Shown: positions 8,207-15,503 of the stretch, one piece after another
How positions within the stretch are numbered: position 1 is the stretch's first letter
Layout: each line of letters opens with the position of its first letter
Assembly (NCBI GenBank): GCA_017445905.1
Contig: JAFSRX010000062.1
Location: 1 to 64,000 of the forward strand
Source: Eubacterium sp.
GTDB lineage: Bacteria > Bacillota > Clostridia > Oscillospirales > Acutalibacteraceae
Reading direction: 5' to 3'
Length of the DNA stretch: 64,000 nucleotides
The notes under the pieces: model-generated
What the model was told of the DNA's origin: nothing
The model's input: the letters and a program-made list of their open reading frames with translations, nothing else
Database searches by the model: none
Program-made: the position numbers and the translations under genes

Positions 8207-8947
8207 TTATACTTTTCTCGCTTTTATAATTAGAAATGTGGGTTTAATAAATTCTTTGCTCAATCCTTCTCGCTTTTTTAGTGCTTCTTCGCTTGGCAGA
8301 GGTTCTTCTACCGTTTCAATAATAAAGCCGCATTTTATAAGAGTATTAAAGATATAGCTAATTGTCCTGTGATATTTTTCAACTCCGTCAACAAACCACT
8401 TTTCTTTTCTGATACCCATATCGGCATAATTGTTGAGCAGATAGCCCTTAATGCTACCGTTGAGCTTTTTCACATAGTTATCGCCGTTATTCTTTACGGC
8501 GGTTACAATAGGATGTTCCTGCGAGAATAACAGAACTCCGTTTGTATTCAACTTATTATAGATTTTAGCAATCAGATTTTCAAAATCTTCTATATAGTGG
8601 AAAGCAAGCGAACTGTAAATGAGGTCGAATTGTTCGGTTATTTGGTCAATATCCGTCATACTCATATTTATATAAGTAATGTTCTCAAGCTTGTTATTCT
8701 CATTTGCTTGTGCAATCATTTTTTCGGACAAATCAATTCCGACTACGCTTTTAGCGCCTGCCTTTGCAAATTCTTTGCAGTTAAATCCAAAGCCACAACC
8801 TAAATCCGATACCGTCTTTCCGTTCAAATCGGGGAGCAAACTGTTTATCGCCGGTTGTTCCAACAGTTCGTTAAAGCTGTTTTTGCTAAACCGAACTTTT
8901 TTGTATTCATCAAAGAATTTTACATCATCATAAATGTTCTGCTGCAT
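8207..8947 (-). CDS. Class I SAM-dependent methyltransferase
   Basis: Cytoplasmic methyltransferase with the Rossmann SAM-binding motif I VSDLGCGFGFNCKEFAKAG (about residue 46), an acidic motif II in VVGIDLSEKMI and a motif IV-like DLIYSSLAFHYI. The 246-residue protein resembles UbiE/Methyltransf_11 small-molecule methyltransferases; the acceptor is unknown. AAAAGGA precedes the ATG. It lies 14 bases downstream of the NUDIX gene on the same strand, so the two are one transcript. The pairing suggests modification and disposal of a nucleotide-like or other small molecule, but that is inference. Confidence 0.85.
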   Translation of the reverse strand: MQQNIYDDVKFFDEYKKVRFSKNSFNELLEQPAINSLLPDLNGKTVSDLGCGFGFNCKEFAKAGAKSVVGIDLSEKMIAQANENNKLENITYINMSMTDIDQITEQFDLIYSSLAFHYIEDFENLIAKIYNKLNTNGVLLFSQEHPIVTAVKNNGDNYVKKLNGSIKGYLLNNYADMGIRKEKWFVDGVEKYHRTISYIFNTLIKCGFIIETVEEPLPSEEALKKREGLSKEFIKPTFLIIKARKV

Positions 8948-8961
8948 ATGTATTCCTTTTC

Positions 8962-9438
8962 TTAATACTCATATTCCGTAAGCATTTCAAATTGCTCCGG
9001 CAAATCGTTAATTTTCTCCTTTATGAAAAGCGGATACAGATACTGCTCCTTTATCGTATCTATATCAAGCCATTCAAACACTTCGTGATTCCACGTTACG
9101 AGTCCTTCAAAGCGTTCGTGATTTATAAGGTCTGTATCGGACACATCAACCAAATAATAAATACAAAGCTCGTGAAACTTTTCTTTAATTTCATCTTCAA
9201 TAAAAAAGCTCTGAACAAACCAAAGCGGTCGTACAATATCAGCGTCAATACCGAGTTCCTCTTTTAGTTCTCTTTTAATAGCAGTGTCGGCGTCTTCGTG
9301 CAAATCAACTCTTCCGCCGGGCAGAAAATAATATGGGGAATAGTCATTCTTCATAGCGAGCAGTTTGTTATTATACTTGATAATGGCGCACACTCTGTAA
9401 TTAAAAACTCCGTTATCGGTTTTAAACGTAATATCCAT
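8962..9438 (-). CDS. NUDIX hydrolase
   Basis: Pyrophosphohydrolase with a complete NUDIX box: GGRVDLHEDADTAIKRELKE continuing to EELGID, matching GX5EX7REUXEEXGU. The length of 158 residues is typical of MutT/ADP-ribose-type enzymes. The ATG at 9438 has GGAGGG seven bases upstream; longer in-frame starts would run into the structured leader. It is the first gene of a NUDIX-methyltransferase operon with its own promoter. Its transcript would begin with a hairpin resembling helices II-III of 5S rRNA. Confidence 0.9.
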   Translation of the reverse strand: MDITFKTDNGVFNYRVCAIIKYNNKLLAMKNDYSPYYFLPGGRVDLHEDADTAIKRELKEELGIDADIVRPLWFVQSFFIEDEIKEKFHELCIYYLVDVSDTDLINHERFEGLVTWNHEVFEWLDIDTIKEQYLYPLFIKEKINDLPEQFEMLTEYEY

Positions 9439-9460
9439 AATTCCCTCCGAAATAATACAG

Positions 9461-9481
9461 ACCTGCCACGTCGTGACAGGT
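9461..9481 (-). other. Leader hairpin before the NUDIX gene
   Basis: On the minus strand ACCTGTCAC-GAC-GTGGCAGGT forms a 9-bp stem (one G-T pair) about 20 bases before the NUDIX start codon. Only a weak T-rich stretch follows. It is the second structured element of the same leader. Confidence 0.55.
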
Positions 9482-9511
9482 CGATGTAACAGCATCTCTT
9501 ATTGTAGATTA

Positions 9512-9555
9512 TCAAGTCTTAACGCTGTGTTCGGAATGGGAACAGGTGTACCTGA
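9512..9555 (-). ncRNA. 5S-rRNA-like helix II/III hairpin in an mRNA leader
   Basis: The minus strand carries the conserved 5S core: ACACCTGTTCCCATTCCGAA followed by CACAG and GTTAAG. The flanking TCAGGT and ACTTGA can pair, with one G-T, exactly where helix II of 5S lies. Sequence expected for helices I, IV and V is not recognisable, so it is not a complete 5S gene. It is either a remnant or a reused protein-binding module. It starts within a few bases of the predicted transcription start. Confidence 0.6.
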
Positions 9556-9562
9556 CTATTTG

Positions 9563-9591
9563 ATTATATCAAAACAGATATGCAAAGTCAA
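9563..9591 (-). promoter_or_regulatory. Promoter of the NUDIX-methyltransferase operon
   Basis: On the minus strand TTGACT (9591-9586), 17 bases and TATAAT (9568-9563). The predicted start near 9556 puts the 5S-like hairpin at the very 5' end of the mRNA. Confidence 0.7.
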
Positions 9592-9721
9592 ATATTTCTA
9601 TACTCTCCTTGACCTGCACCATAAAATGCGTGTACGGATTGTTGTACATATTGGGTTATTCATTTTTCCTTGATATTATCTCTCTGAAAAACCATTCAGA
9701 AAATAATTCAGCTATTAAAAT

Positions 9722-9756
9722 AAACAGGCTATCACATAATTTGCGAAAGCCTGTTT
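9722..9756. terminator. Terminator of the toxin-antitoxin operon
   Basis: AAACAGGCT (9722-9730) pairs with AGCCTGTTT (9748-9756). It lies just past the toxin stop codon on the minus strand and could act both ways. Confidence 0.7.
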
Positions 9757-9760
9757 GTTT

Positions 9761-10075
9761 TTAATCTTTGAGTATGTTTATCCAATCCCGTCTTGAAAAA
9801 AGAAAACGCAGAACAGTTATAGACTTGCTTTCTTCACGAACAACATAAAAAGCTGAATAGTTTGTTATATTTATCATTCTTATGCCTTGTGCAGCAAGAA
9901 CGGCATCATTTACAACAGAATATCTTTCAGGCATATCCGATAGCGAATTAATCATATTTTCTGTTTCATCAAGCAAATTTTTTGCAGCGATTTTGTTTTT
10001 CAGCTTATTTGAAATATAGGATATTGCATCTCTCAAATCATTTTCGGCAGGATTAGTAATAACGATTTTATACAT
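9761..10075 (-). CDS. RelE/ParE-family toxin
   Basis: Toxin of a type II toxin-antitoxin pair. The 104 residues begin MYKIVITNPAENDLRDAISYI, the usual RelE/ParE opening, continue with LLDETENMINSLSDMPERYSVV and end in a basic strand FLFSRRDW. RelE members cut ribosome-bound mRNA and ParE members poison gyrase; the sequence does not decide which, although the YxxxxxxR...RRDW layout fits the plasmid-stabilisation RelE/ParE group. It starts one base after the antitoxin stop, so the pair is translationally coupled. Confidence 0.85.
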   Translation of the reverse strand: MYKIVITNPAENDLRDAISYISNKLKNKIAAKNLLDETENMINSLSDMPERYSVVNDAVLAAQGIRMINITNYSAFYVVREESKSITVLRFLFSRRDWINILKD

Positions 10076-10076
10076 A

Positions 10077-10337
10077 TTACTCTAACCCTTTCTTCAAATC
10101 GCTTACAACACTGTCAAACGACTTTAACTCTCCGTTTCTTTCTGCTTTAAGTCCTTCATTTAAAAGGTTATATAATTCGAATTTTCCGCAAAGCCTTTCA
10201 TATTCTTCAATACTCATAACAGCAAGATCACCTTTACCGTTTTTTGTAATGAAAACAGGTTCGGAATACTGATGGCAAAAAGCAGAGATTTCGTTATAAT
10301 TATTTCTTAAATCTGCACTGGGTCTGATTGTTGGCAT
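10077..10337 (-). CDS. Phd/YefM-family antitoxin
   Basis: Antitoxin and autorepressor partner of the downstream toxin. The 86 residues open with MPTIRPSADLRNNYNEISAFC, the DNA-binding N-terminus of Phd/YefM proteins, followed by EPVFITKNGKGDLAVMSIEEYE, the most conserved part of the family; the charged C-terminal tail would wrap the toxin. AGAGGTG precedes the ATG. The promoter upstream carries a short dyad (ATTGA-N7-TCAAT) at the -35 box that could be the operator. Confidence 0.9.
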   Translation of the reverse strand: MPTIRPSADLRNNYNEISAFCHQYSEPVFITKNGKGDLAVMSIEEYERLCGKFELYNLLNEGLKAERNGELKSFDSVVSDLKKGLE

Positions 10338-10369
10338 ATTAACACCTCTTGTATAATTATTATAGTCAA

Positions 10370-10398
10370 ATTATATCATAATATTGATATGACGTCAA
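10370..10398 (-). promoter_or_regulatory. Toxin-antitoxin promoter and possible operator
   Basis: On the minus strand TTGACG (10398-10393), 17 bases, TATAAT (10375-10370). An imperfect palindrome ATTGATATGACGTCAAT (10383-10399) overlaps the -35 box. Confidence 0.7.
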
Positions 10399-10434
10399 TC
10401 TTCTTCATGAGTAAAGATATGGCAAAAGAATGAT

Positions 10435-10463
10435 TTGATTTTGATATTAGTATATGTTATAAT
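10435..10463 (+). promoter_or_regulatory. Promoter of the small membrane-protein gene
   Basis: TTGATT (10435-10440), 17 bases, TATAAT (10458-10463). Confidence 0.7.
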
Positions 10464-10466
10464 ATG

Positions 10467-10484
10467 TTTAAACAATTGTTTAAA
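10467..10484. promoter_or_regulatory. 18-bp perfect palindrome at the transcription start
   Basis: TTTAAACAATTGTTTAAA is a perfect 18-base dyad starting four bases after the -10 box, across the predicted +1. That is a classic repressor operator position. Confidence 0.6.
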
Positions 10485-10510
10485 TTCTTGCTAAGAAGGG
10501 TAGAAGAATT

Positions 10511-10765
10511 ATGATAAAAAAGCTTAACAACCTGATTGATATTCTTAAAAAAATAACAGAGTTTTTAACCTATATAGCAACAGGATATGCAAAAACGGTG
10601 GAGGCTGCTGAAAAAATATCCCTTGTTTTTGTTAAGATATTCAGAATTATTATGTATTTTGTATTCGGCGGAATTACAGTGATAGTTGCTAATAAAATTA
10701 TCAAAACTATAAAGAAAAAGAAAGAAGCTCAGTTAGCTTCTGCTGAAAAAGATGATAAGGATTAA
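10511..10765 (+). CDS. Small hypothetical membrane protein
   Basis: I do not recognise a family. The 84 residues have an amphipathic N-terminus rich in lysine, one clear membrane helix (IIMYFVFGGITVIVANKII, about residues 46-64) and a charged C-terminal tail KTIKKKKEAQLASAEKDDKD, so the tail is probably cytoplasmic. It has its own promoter, an 18-bp palindrome at the start site, a GAAGGG ribosome binding site and a terminator, so it is a monocistronic regulated unit. A phage-holin-like or stress peptide role is possible but not shown. Confidence 0.7.
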   Translation: MIKKLNNLIDILKKITEFLTYIATGYAKTVEAAEKISLVFVKIFRIIMYFVFGGITVIVANKIIKTIKKKKEAQLASAEKDDKD

Positions 10766-10769
10766 AAAA

Positions 10770-10789
10770 AGCGTATCTTCGGATGCGCT
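10770..10789 (+). terminator. Terminator of the small membrane-protein gene
   Basis: AGCGTATC-TTCG-GATGCGCT stem with a UUCG loop, followed by ATTTTAATT. Confidence 0.75.
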
Positions 10790-10829
10790 ATTTTAATTCA
10801 TATAAACTGAAAAATATTATATGGTAAAA

Positions 10830-10858
10830 TAGACATTTATCAATTTTTATGTTATAAT
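10830..10858 (+). promoter_or_regulatory. Promoter of the PP2C phosphatase gene
   Basis: TAGACA (10830-10835), 17 bases, TATAAT (10853-10858). Confidence 0.65.
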
Positions 10859-10908
10859 ACAGAGCATTAATTCTGATTTTAAATGAAAACATAGAAATGG
10901 GTGTTTTT

Positions 10909-12258
10909 ATGAGTGATATGGATTTCCTTTTTTCAAAAATGATAGGTACGCTTGCCGTTATACTCCTCATTGCGGCATTTATCGGAAGCAACGATATCAT
11001 TAATAAATGGATGGAAAAGCAAAAGAGTCAATGGATGTATTCCGTTTTTTCGGGTCTGATTGGCGGTATTTTTGGAATTTATGGTAATATATCAGGTTTT
11101 GAGCTTAACGGAGCAGTTATTTCTGTTCGTGATATTGGCCCGATGCTTTCAGGATTTCTCGGTGGTCCTCTTGGGGGAATTATTGCCGGTCTTATTGCAG
11201 GGCTTCACCGTTTATCGCTCGGAGGAATAACCGCTCAGGCATGTGTTGTTGCAACCTGCTGTATCGGTCTTATATGTGGAATTTTATCAAAGTTTGACCA
11301 TAATCATATTACAAAGCCGCTTTGGGCATTGTTTATCAGTGCAGCAATGGAAGCGTTTCATTTAGGCGTTGTTCTTATTATGGTTAAGCCGTTTGAAACT
11401 GCGCTGGATATTGTAAAACAGATTGCTCTACCTTTTATTGCAATTAATTCTTTAGGCTTTGCTATGATGATAAGTATTATAAAATATACTGAACGTCAGC
11501 GAAATATTGTTCTTGAAAAGAAGCGTATGCAATCTGAACTTGAGGTTGCAAATGTTATTCAGAATTCACTATTGCCGAGTCTTACCGAAGAATACCCCGG
11601 ACGAAGCGAGGTTGATGTCAGCGCATCAATGGACGCAGCTAAAGAGGTTGGCGGAGATTTTTATGATGTCTTTTTTGTTGATAAAGACAGAATTGCATTT
11701 GTAATCGGTGATGTTTCGGGTAAGGGAGTTCCTGCTGCGCTGTTTATGGCTAACTCGAAAATAACTCTTCAGAACTGCATCAGGGATATTCCGGAACTGT
11801 CAAATGCTGTTGAAATTGCAAACAATGCTCTTTGCGCAAGAAATGATGCAGAAATGTTTGTAACACTGTGGGTTGGCGTTTTAGATTTGCTTAGCGGTGA
11901 AATTACATATGTTAACGCGGGTCACAATCCTCCTGTTACAGTTATGGACGGTAAAACAGATTTTCTCAAGGCAAAAAGCGGCTTTATTCTCGCCGGAATG
12001 GAAGATATTCCATATAAAGAGCATATGTTGACTTTAAATAAGGGCGATATGGTTTATCTCTATACTGACGGTATTACAGAAGCAGAAAACAAAAATCATG
12101 AATTATTTGGAGAAGAGCGTTTGATTGAAGTCTTTGAAAATTCTAAAGATTGCAGCACTGAGCAGATTATTGAAAACGTTAAAAAATCAGTTGATGAATT
12201 TGTTAACGGATGCGATCAGTTTGACGATATGACAATGCTTTGTTTCAGATATCAGTAA
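10909..12258 (+). CDS. 5TMR-LYT membrane sensor with SpoIIE/RsbU-type PP2C phosphatase domain
   Basis: Membrane-bound serine phosphatase of the RsbU/SpoIIE group, likely controlling a partner-switching anti-sigma system. The N-terminal ~200 residues are hydrophobic and carry the 5TMR_LYT signature: DIGPMLSGFLGGPLGGII, then GLHRLSLGG. A short coiled linker (EKKRMQSELEVANVIQNSLLP) leads to the phosphatase, with metal motifs VGGDFYDVF, VIGDVSGKGVPAALFM, YVNAGHNPP, YLYTDGITEA and DDMTML. ATG 10909 has GGGTG five bases upstream; ATG 10897 is the alternative. No anti-sigma or antagonist gene is adjacent. The LytS-like sensor suggests an input from cell envelope or small extracellular metabolites. 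Confidence 0.88.
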   Translation: MSDMDFLFSKMIGTLAVILLIAAFIGSNDIINKWMEKQKSQWMYSVFSGLIGGIFGIYGNISGFELNGAVISVRDIGPMLSGFLGGPLGGIIAGLIAGLHRLSLGGITAQACVVATCCIGLICGILSKFDHNHITKPLWALFISAAMEAFHLGVVLIMVKPFETALDIVKQIALPFIAINSLGFAMMISIIKYTERQRNIVLEKKRMQSELEVANVIQNSLLPSLTEEYPGRSEVDVSASMDAAKEVGGDFYDVFFVDKDRIAFVIGDVSGKGVPAALFMANSKITLQNCIRDIPELSNAVEIANNALCARNDAEMFVTLWVGVLDLLSGEITYVNAGHNPPVTVMDGKTDFLKAKSGFILAGMEDIPYKEHMLTLNKGDMVYLYTDGITEAENKNHELFGEERLIEVFENSKDCSTEQIIENVKKSVDEFVNGCDQFDDMTMLCFRYQ

Positions 12259-12260
12259 TA

Positions 12261-12305
12261 AATAACAACAAATCCTTCATATAATATGAGGGATTTGTTG
12301 TTATT
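12261..12305 (+). terminator. Terminator of the PP2C gene
   Basis: A long stem of about 20 bp (AATAACAACAAATCC pairing with GGATTTGTTGTTATT, continuing into CTTCAT/ATGAG) directly follows the stop codon. Confidence 0.75.
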
Positions 12306-12383
12306 AAGAGTGCAAAAATATAAAATCTTAAAAAAGTGTTGCATAAGGCTTTTAACTGTGCTAAAATACTTTCACAATTAAAA

Positions 12384-12556
12384 AGGTTGGGTGAAGCATA
12401 CAGGAAAGGACTGTATTTTTACAGCGCCGAAGGCGTAACACGCTCAGGATAATGAACTGTTTGCTGACAAACCCCGGAGAATTCCATTTATGGGTGCCGA
12501 AGGTGCAAGCAGAGTTATCTGTGAATCTCTCAGGCAAAAGGACGGGGCATTTCTCA
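12384..12556 (+). ncRNA. Tandem glycine riboswitch
   Basis: Two glycine aptamers in series, each with the conserved core: GCCGAAGGCGTAA...CGCTCAGGA for the first, and GGTGCCGAAGGTGCAA...CTCTCAGGCAAAAGGAC for the second, joined by a short linker. It precedes an alanine/glycine:cation symporter. An intrinsic terminator (12585-12609) lies between riboswitch and gene, so glycine probably sets the balance between read-through and termination. Confidence 0.92.
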
Positions 12557-12584
12557 GATAGTTAATACTGTCTTTGGGTTTTTG

Positions 12585-12609
12585 GGTCAGCAAATTCTGC
12601 CGACCTTTT
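12585..12609 (+). terminator. Expression-platform terminator of the glycine riboswitch
   Basis: GGTCAGCA pairs with TGCCGACC (one A-C mismatch), followed by TTTTATTATTT, just before the symporter ribosome binding site. Confidence 0.65.
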
Positions 12610-12631
12610 ATTATTTCAAGGAGAGAAAACT

Positions 12632-14152
12632 ATGTGGGAAAATTTGATCAATACGCTTGAAAAAATCAATAATACCGTTAACGGCATTGTCTGGGGATGG
12701 CCGGTTATCATCTTAATCCTCGGAACAGGAATTTTACTTACTGTTCGAACTAAAGGACTCCAGATAAAGCATTTCTCGGATTCGCTCAATACAACGATTA
12801 TACCAACGTTAAAGGGCATGGGAAAGAAAAAAGAAAAGGATAACAGACTGCATTCTGTATCACAGTTCGAAGCCTTTTCAACCGCCATATCGGGAACAGT
12901 TGGAACGGGTAATATTGTTGGCGTTATATCGGCTATTCTTACGGGCGGACCGGGTGCAGTATTCTGGATGTGGGTTTCAGCCTTCTTCGGAATGGTGACT
13001 AATTACTCTGAAAATGTTCTCGGATTATATTTCAGAAAAAAGGATAAAGACGGTCATCTTTCCGGCGGTGCGTTTTATTATATCGCATACGGTCTTAAAT
13101 GGAAGTGGCTCGGATATCTTGCGTCAATTTTCTGTATCTTTGCTGCTATAGGTATGAGCGGCGTTCAGACTAATAAAATATCAGGAACTCTCTCTGAGGC
13201 ATATGCAAGAATGACAGCGTCCCAAAATACTCAGAATATACGATTGATTGTTGGTATTATTGTTGCTGTTATTACCGCTGTTGTTATTATCGGCGGAATT
13301 AAAAGAATCGGCAAGGTTGCTTCAATGTTAGTTCCGTTTATGTCGCTTCTTTTTATTATAATGGCTGTTATCGCTATTATTATGAACATTGAAAACCTTC
13401 CGAAAACATTTGTTTTAATCTTTTCAAAAGCCTTTAATTTCAAAGCAGCAGGCGGCGGAATACTCGGATATTCATTTGCACAGGTCATAAAAAAAGGTAT
13501 GGCGCGTGGAGTTTTCTCAAATGAAGCAGGACTTGGCTCTTCTGTTATCGCTCATTCAGCATCTGAAACAAGAGAGCCTGTTAAACAGGGACTTTGGGGT
13601 GTTTTTGAGGTTTTCTTTGACAGTTTCATTATCTGCACCTTAACTGCGTTCATGTTCCTGACAACTTTTGATTTAACAACTCTTTCAGCCGATATGGAAG
13701 ACAGCGTTATGTCGATGAATATGTTTTCAACTAATTTCGGCGCTTTCGGAACAGCAGTATTCTCAATTATATTGCCGCTCTTCGCATTTACAACGGTTAT
13801 TGCCTGGTCATACTACGGTGAAAAAGCAGTTGAATTCTGCTTCAGCTGGCTCAAAGGCGGAAAACAGAAGTATGCTGTAACTGTTTTCAAAGTAATCTAT
13901 GTTATTCTTATCGCAGCATCATCAACAATCCACAGTGAATTAATCTGGTCCATTGACGATACATTTAATGGACTTATGGCGGTTCCAAACTTAATTTGTC
14001 TTATCGCTCTCAACGGTCTTGTTGTTAAGATTACAAAGAACTATTTTGACAGAAAAAAAGGCAAGAAGGTTGAGCCGATGCTTTCAGCATATCCGGAAAT
14101 GAACGAAGAATTCAAAGAGGATATTTTAACAGAAAACATAGAAATGCAGTAA
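12632..14152 (+). CDS. Alanine/glycine:cation symporter (AGCS family)
   Basis: Sodium- or proton-coupled amino acid importer of the AgcS/DagA family, here probably for glycine because of its riboswitch. The 506 residues contain the family signatures FSTAISGTVGTGNIVGV and MVTNYSENVLGLYFR, and in the second half GVFSNEAGLGSSVIAHSA, with about eleven hydrophobic helices and a charged cytoplasmic tail. AAGGAGAG precedes the ATG. It is monocistronic, ending at a perfect 17-bp terminator. Whether glycine turns it on or off depends on how the aptamer and terminator compete; other clostridial examples include both outcomes. Confidence 0.94.
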   Translation: MWENLINTLEKINNTVNGIVWGWPVIILILGTGILLTVRTKGLQIKHFSDSLNTTIIPTLKGMGKKKEKDNRLHSVSQFEAFSTAISGTVGTGNIVGVISAILTGGPGAVFWMWVSAFFGMVTNYSENVLGLYFRKKDKDGHLSGGAFYYIAYGLKWKWLGYLASIFCIFAAIGMSGVQTNKISGTLSEAYARMTASQNTQNIRLIVGIIVAVITAVVIIGGIKRIGKVASMLVPFMSLLFIIMAVIAIIMNIENLPKTFVLIFSKAFNFKAAGGGILGYSFAQVIKKGMARGVFSNEAGLGSSVIAHSASETREPVKQGLWGVFEVFFDSFIICTLTAFMFLTTFDLTTLSADMEDSVMSMNMFSTNFGAFGTAVFSIILPLFAFTTVIAWSYYGEKAVEFCFSWLKGGKQKYAVTVFKVIYVILIAASSTIHSELIWSIDDTFNGLMAVPNLICLIALNGLVVKITKNYFDRKKGKKVEPMLSAYPEMNEEFKEDILTENIEMQ

Positions 14153-14162
14153 GACTAAAACT

Positions 14163-14201
14163 AAAAAATTAAGATAGGTGTTAAACCTATCTTAATTTTT
14201 T
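14163..14201 (+). terminator. Symporter terminator
   Basis: Perfect 17-bp stem (14163-14179 with 14185-14201), loop GTTAA, ending in a T-run. Confidence 0.9.
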
Positions 14202-14422
14202 ATGTACTGTGTTTTTTTCTTTTTCGCTGTTGAAGGCTTCCTCTGTTGTTGCCTCTCTTACAACTAAAAACTCATCTCCGCCGAAACGATAAACATATTC
14301 TTCGCCGAAAACTTCGCTGAAAACCTTTGCGAAAGCCGCGATAACTTTGTCTCCTGCAATGTGACCTTTTCATTTGCCTTGGGAAAAACAGTTGAATGAA
14401 TTTTTCTAACAAGGTCCTTCAT
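14187..14422 (-). pseudogene. GGDEF (diguanylate cyclase) domain remnant
   Basis: Read on the minus strand, this stretch encodes GHIAGDKVIAAFAKVFSEVF followed by YVYRFGGDEFLVV, an unmistakable active-site region of a GGDEF domain with intact RFGGDEF. It then runs into a stop shared with the neighbouring terminator. The part before it (MKDLVRKIHSTVFPKANEK) is in another frame, and the rest of the domain is missing, so it is a truncated, frameshifted relic. A functional diguanylate cyclase would need about 160 residues. Confidence 0.75.
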
Positions 14423-14566
14423 TTTCTACACTCCAAACAATAATCAAATATAATTTTCAAAACACAAAAACTTGTGTAAAATAAAATACAATTTATTTAT
14501 ACTCTTTTTATTCAATACAAAAAGACAAATATTTATGACAATAATTCAAGTGTGTATTGATGTAGA

Positions 14567-15298
14567 TTATCCTTTTAGTACTTCTTTAAGCCAGGAAACG
14601 CTGTCTGAAGTCCAATTTGGAGTTCTGCTACACATTTCAAGTGATGCCGAATTAACAGTTTCATCTGCAACAGAAAATCCGTGGGGCGCGTCGCTGTAAA
14701 TATGGCATTCAAAATTAACGCCGTTTTTATTTAGCGCATCAATGAACTCAATAGTGTTTTCTACGGGAACGGTATTGTCATTTCTGCTTGCGAAAACAAA
14801 GCAGGGAGAGGTGTTTTTATCAACGCAGGCAACAACATCGGGCGCTTCTTCACTGTATTTATCAGCAGTTTTTCGGTTTAAAACAGGATAGGCGAGTATG
14901 GCTGCGTCAGGCTTGCAATTTGAAATAGTTGCAGTGCAACCTGCAAGATGGCCGCCTGCGGAAAAACCGATAACTGCAATTCTGTTTGTATCAATATTCC
15001 ATTTGCTGCTGTTTTTACAAATCAGTTTATATGCCTTTTCATAATCATCAAGCGGATTGCGCCACTGTTTATACTCTCCAACGGAATATCTGAGAATAAA
15101 TGTCTGAAATCCTGCTTTGAGATAAACAAATGCAATCGGGTCAGCTTCTCTGTCTGAGCAGAAATTATATCCTCCGCCCGGAAGAATAATAATTGCGGGG
15201 CGATTTTCAATGTTTGAGAATTCTCCGCCTGTTTTCTGAATATATGCAGTAAGGGTAACATTGCGTTTTTTATTAATTATCAGTTCTTTGGCTTTCAT
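14567..15298 (-). CDS. Alpha/beta hydrolase, BD-FAE/acetyl-esterase type
   Basis: Predicted cytoplasmic esterase, 243 residues. The oxyanion-hole motif LPGGGYNF (about residue 40) replaces the usual HGGG. The nucleophile elbow is GFSAGGH, an Asp follows in ASRNDNTVPVEN, and the catalytic His is in DAPHGFS. The family deacetylates xylan-derived oligosaccharides or processes similar small esters. The start at 15298 is chosen because AAGGAG lies seven bases upstream; the nine extra residues of a longer reading frame have no ribosome binding site. It stands alone on this strand, next to the GGDEF relic. Confidence 0.85.
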   Translation of the reverse strand: MKAKELIINKKRNVTLTAYIQKTGGEFSNIENRPAIIILPGGGYNFCSDREADPIAFVYLKAGFQTFILRYSVGEYKQWRNPLDDYEKAYKLICKNSSKWNIDTNRIAVIGFSAGGHLAGCTATISNCKPDAAILAYPVLNRKTADKYSEEAPDVVACVDKNTSPCFVFASRNDNTVPVENTIEFIDALNKNGVNFECHIYSDAPHGFSVADETVNSASLEMCSRTPNWTSDSVSWLKEVLKG

Positions 15299-15443
15299 TT
15301 TATTTCTCCTTTTCAGAAATTTCAATCTATAATAATTATATCATTCTGAAACTGAAAAGTACAGATAACTTATAATGAAAAACTCTTTAGAATAATTACA
15401 CTTGTGAATAATATAGTTTTTCAACTTTTTTGTGTATAAATTA

Positions 15444-15470
15444 TTGACAAAGTATTAATATTATTATAAT
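15444..15470 (+). promoter_or_regulatory. Promoter of the L,D-transpeptidase gene
   Basis: TTGACA (15444-15449) with TATAAT (15465-15470) at a short 15-base spacing; an overlapping TAATAT gives 17. Confidence 0.6.
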
Positions 15471-15503
15471 ATTATTCTGTTATTGATTTGGAGGTACAAG
15501 AAT

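Noticed and set aside
9512-9555. A complete 5S rRNA gene on the minus strand
   Set aside because: Only the helix II/III core is recognisable; helices I, IV and V cannot be found and no 16S/23S sequence is nearby.
14472-14699. 75-aa plus-strand frame beside the esterase gene
   Set aside because: It overlaps the end of the esterase gene antisense and its start region is an A/T-rich spacer without a ribosome binding site.
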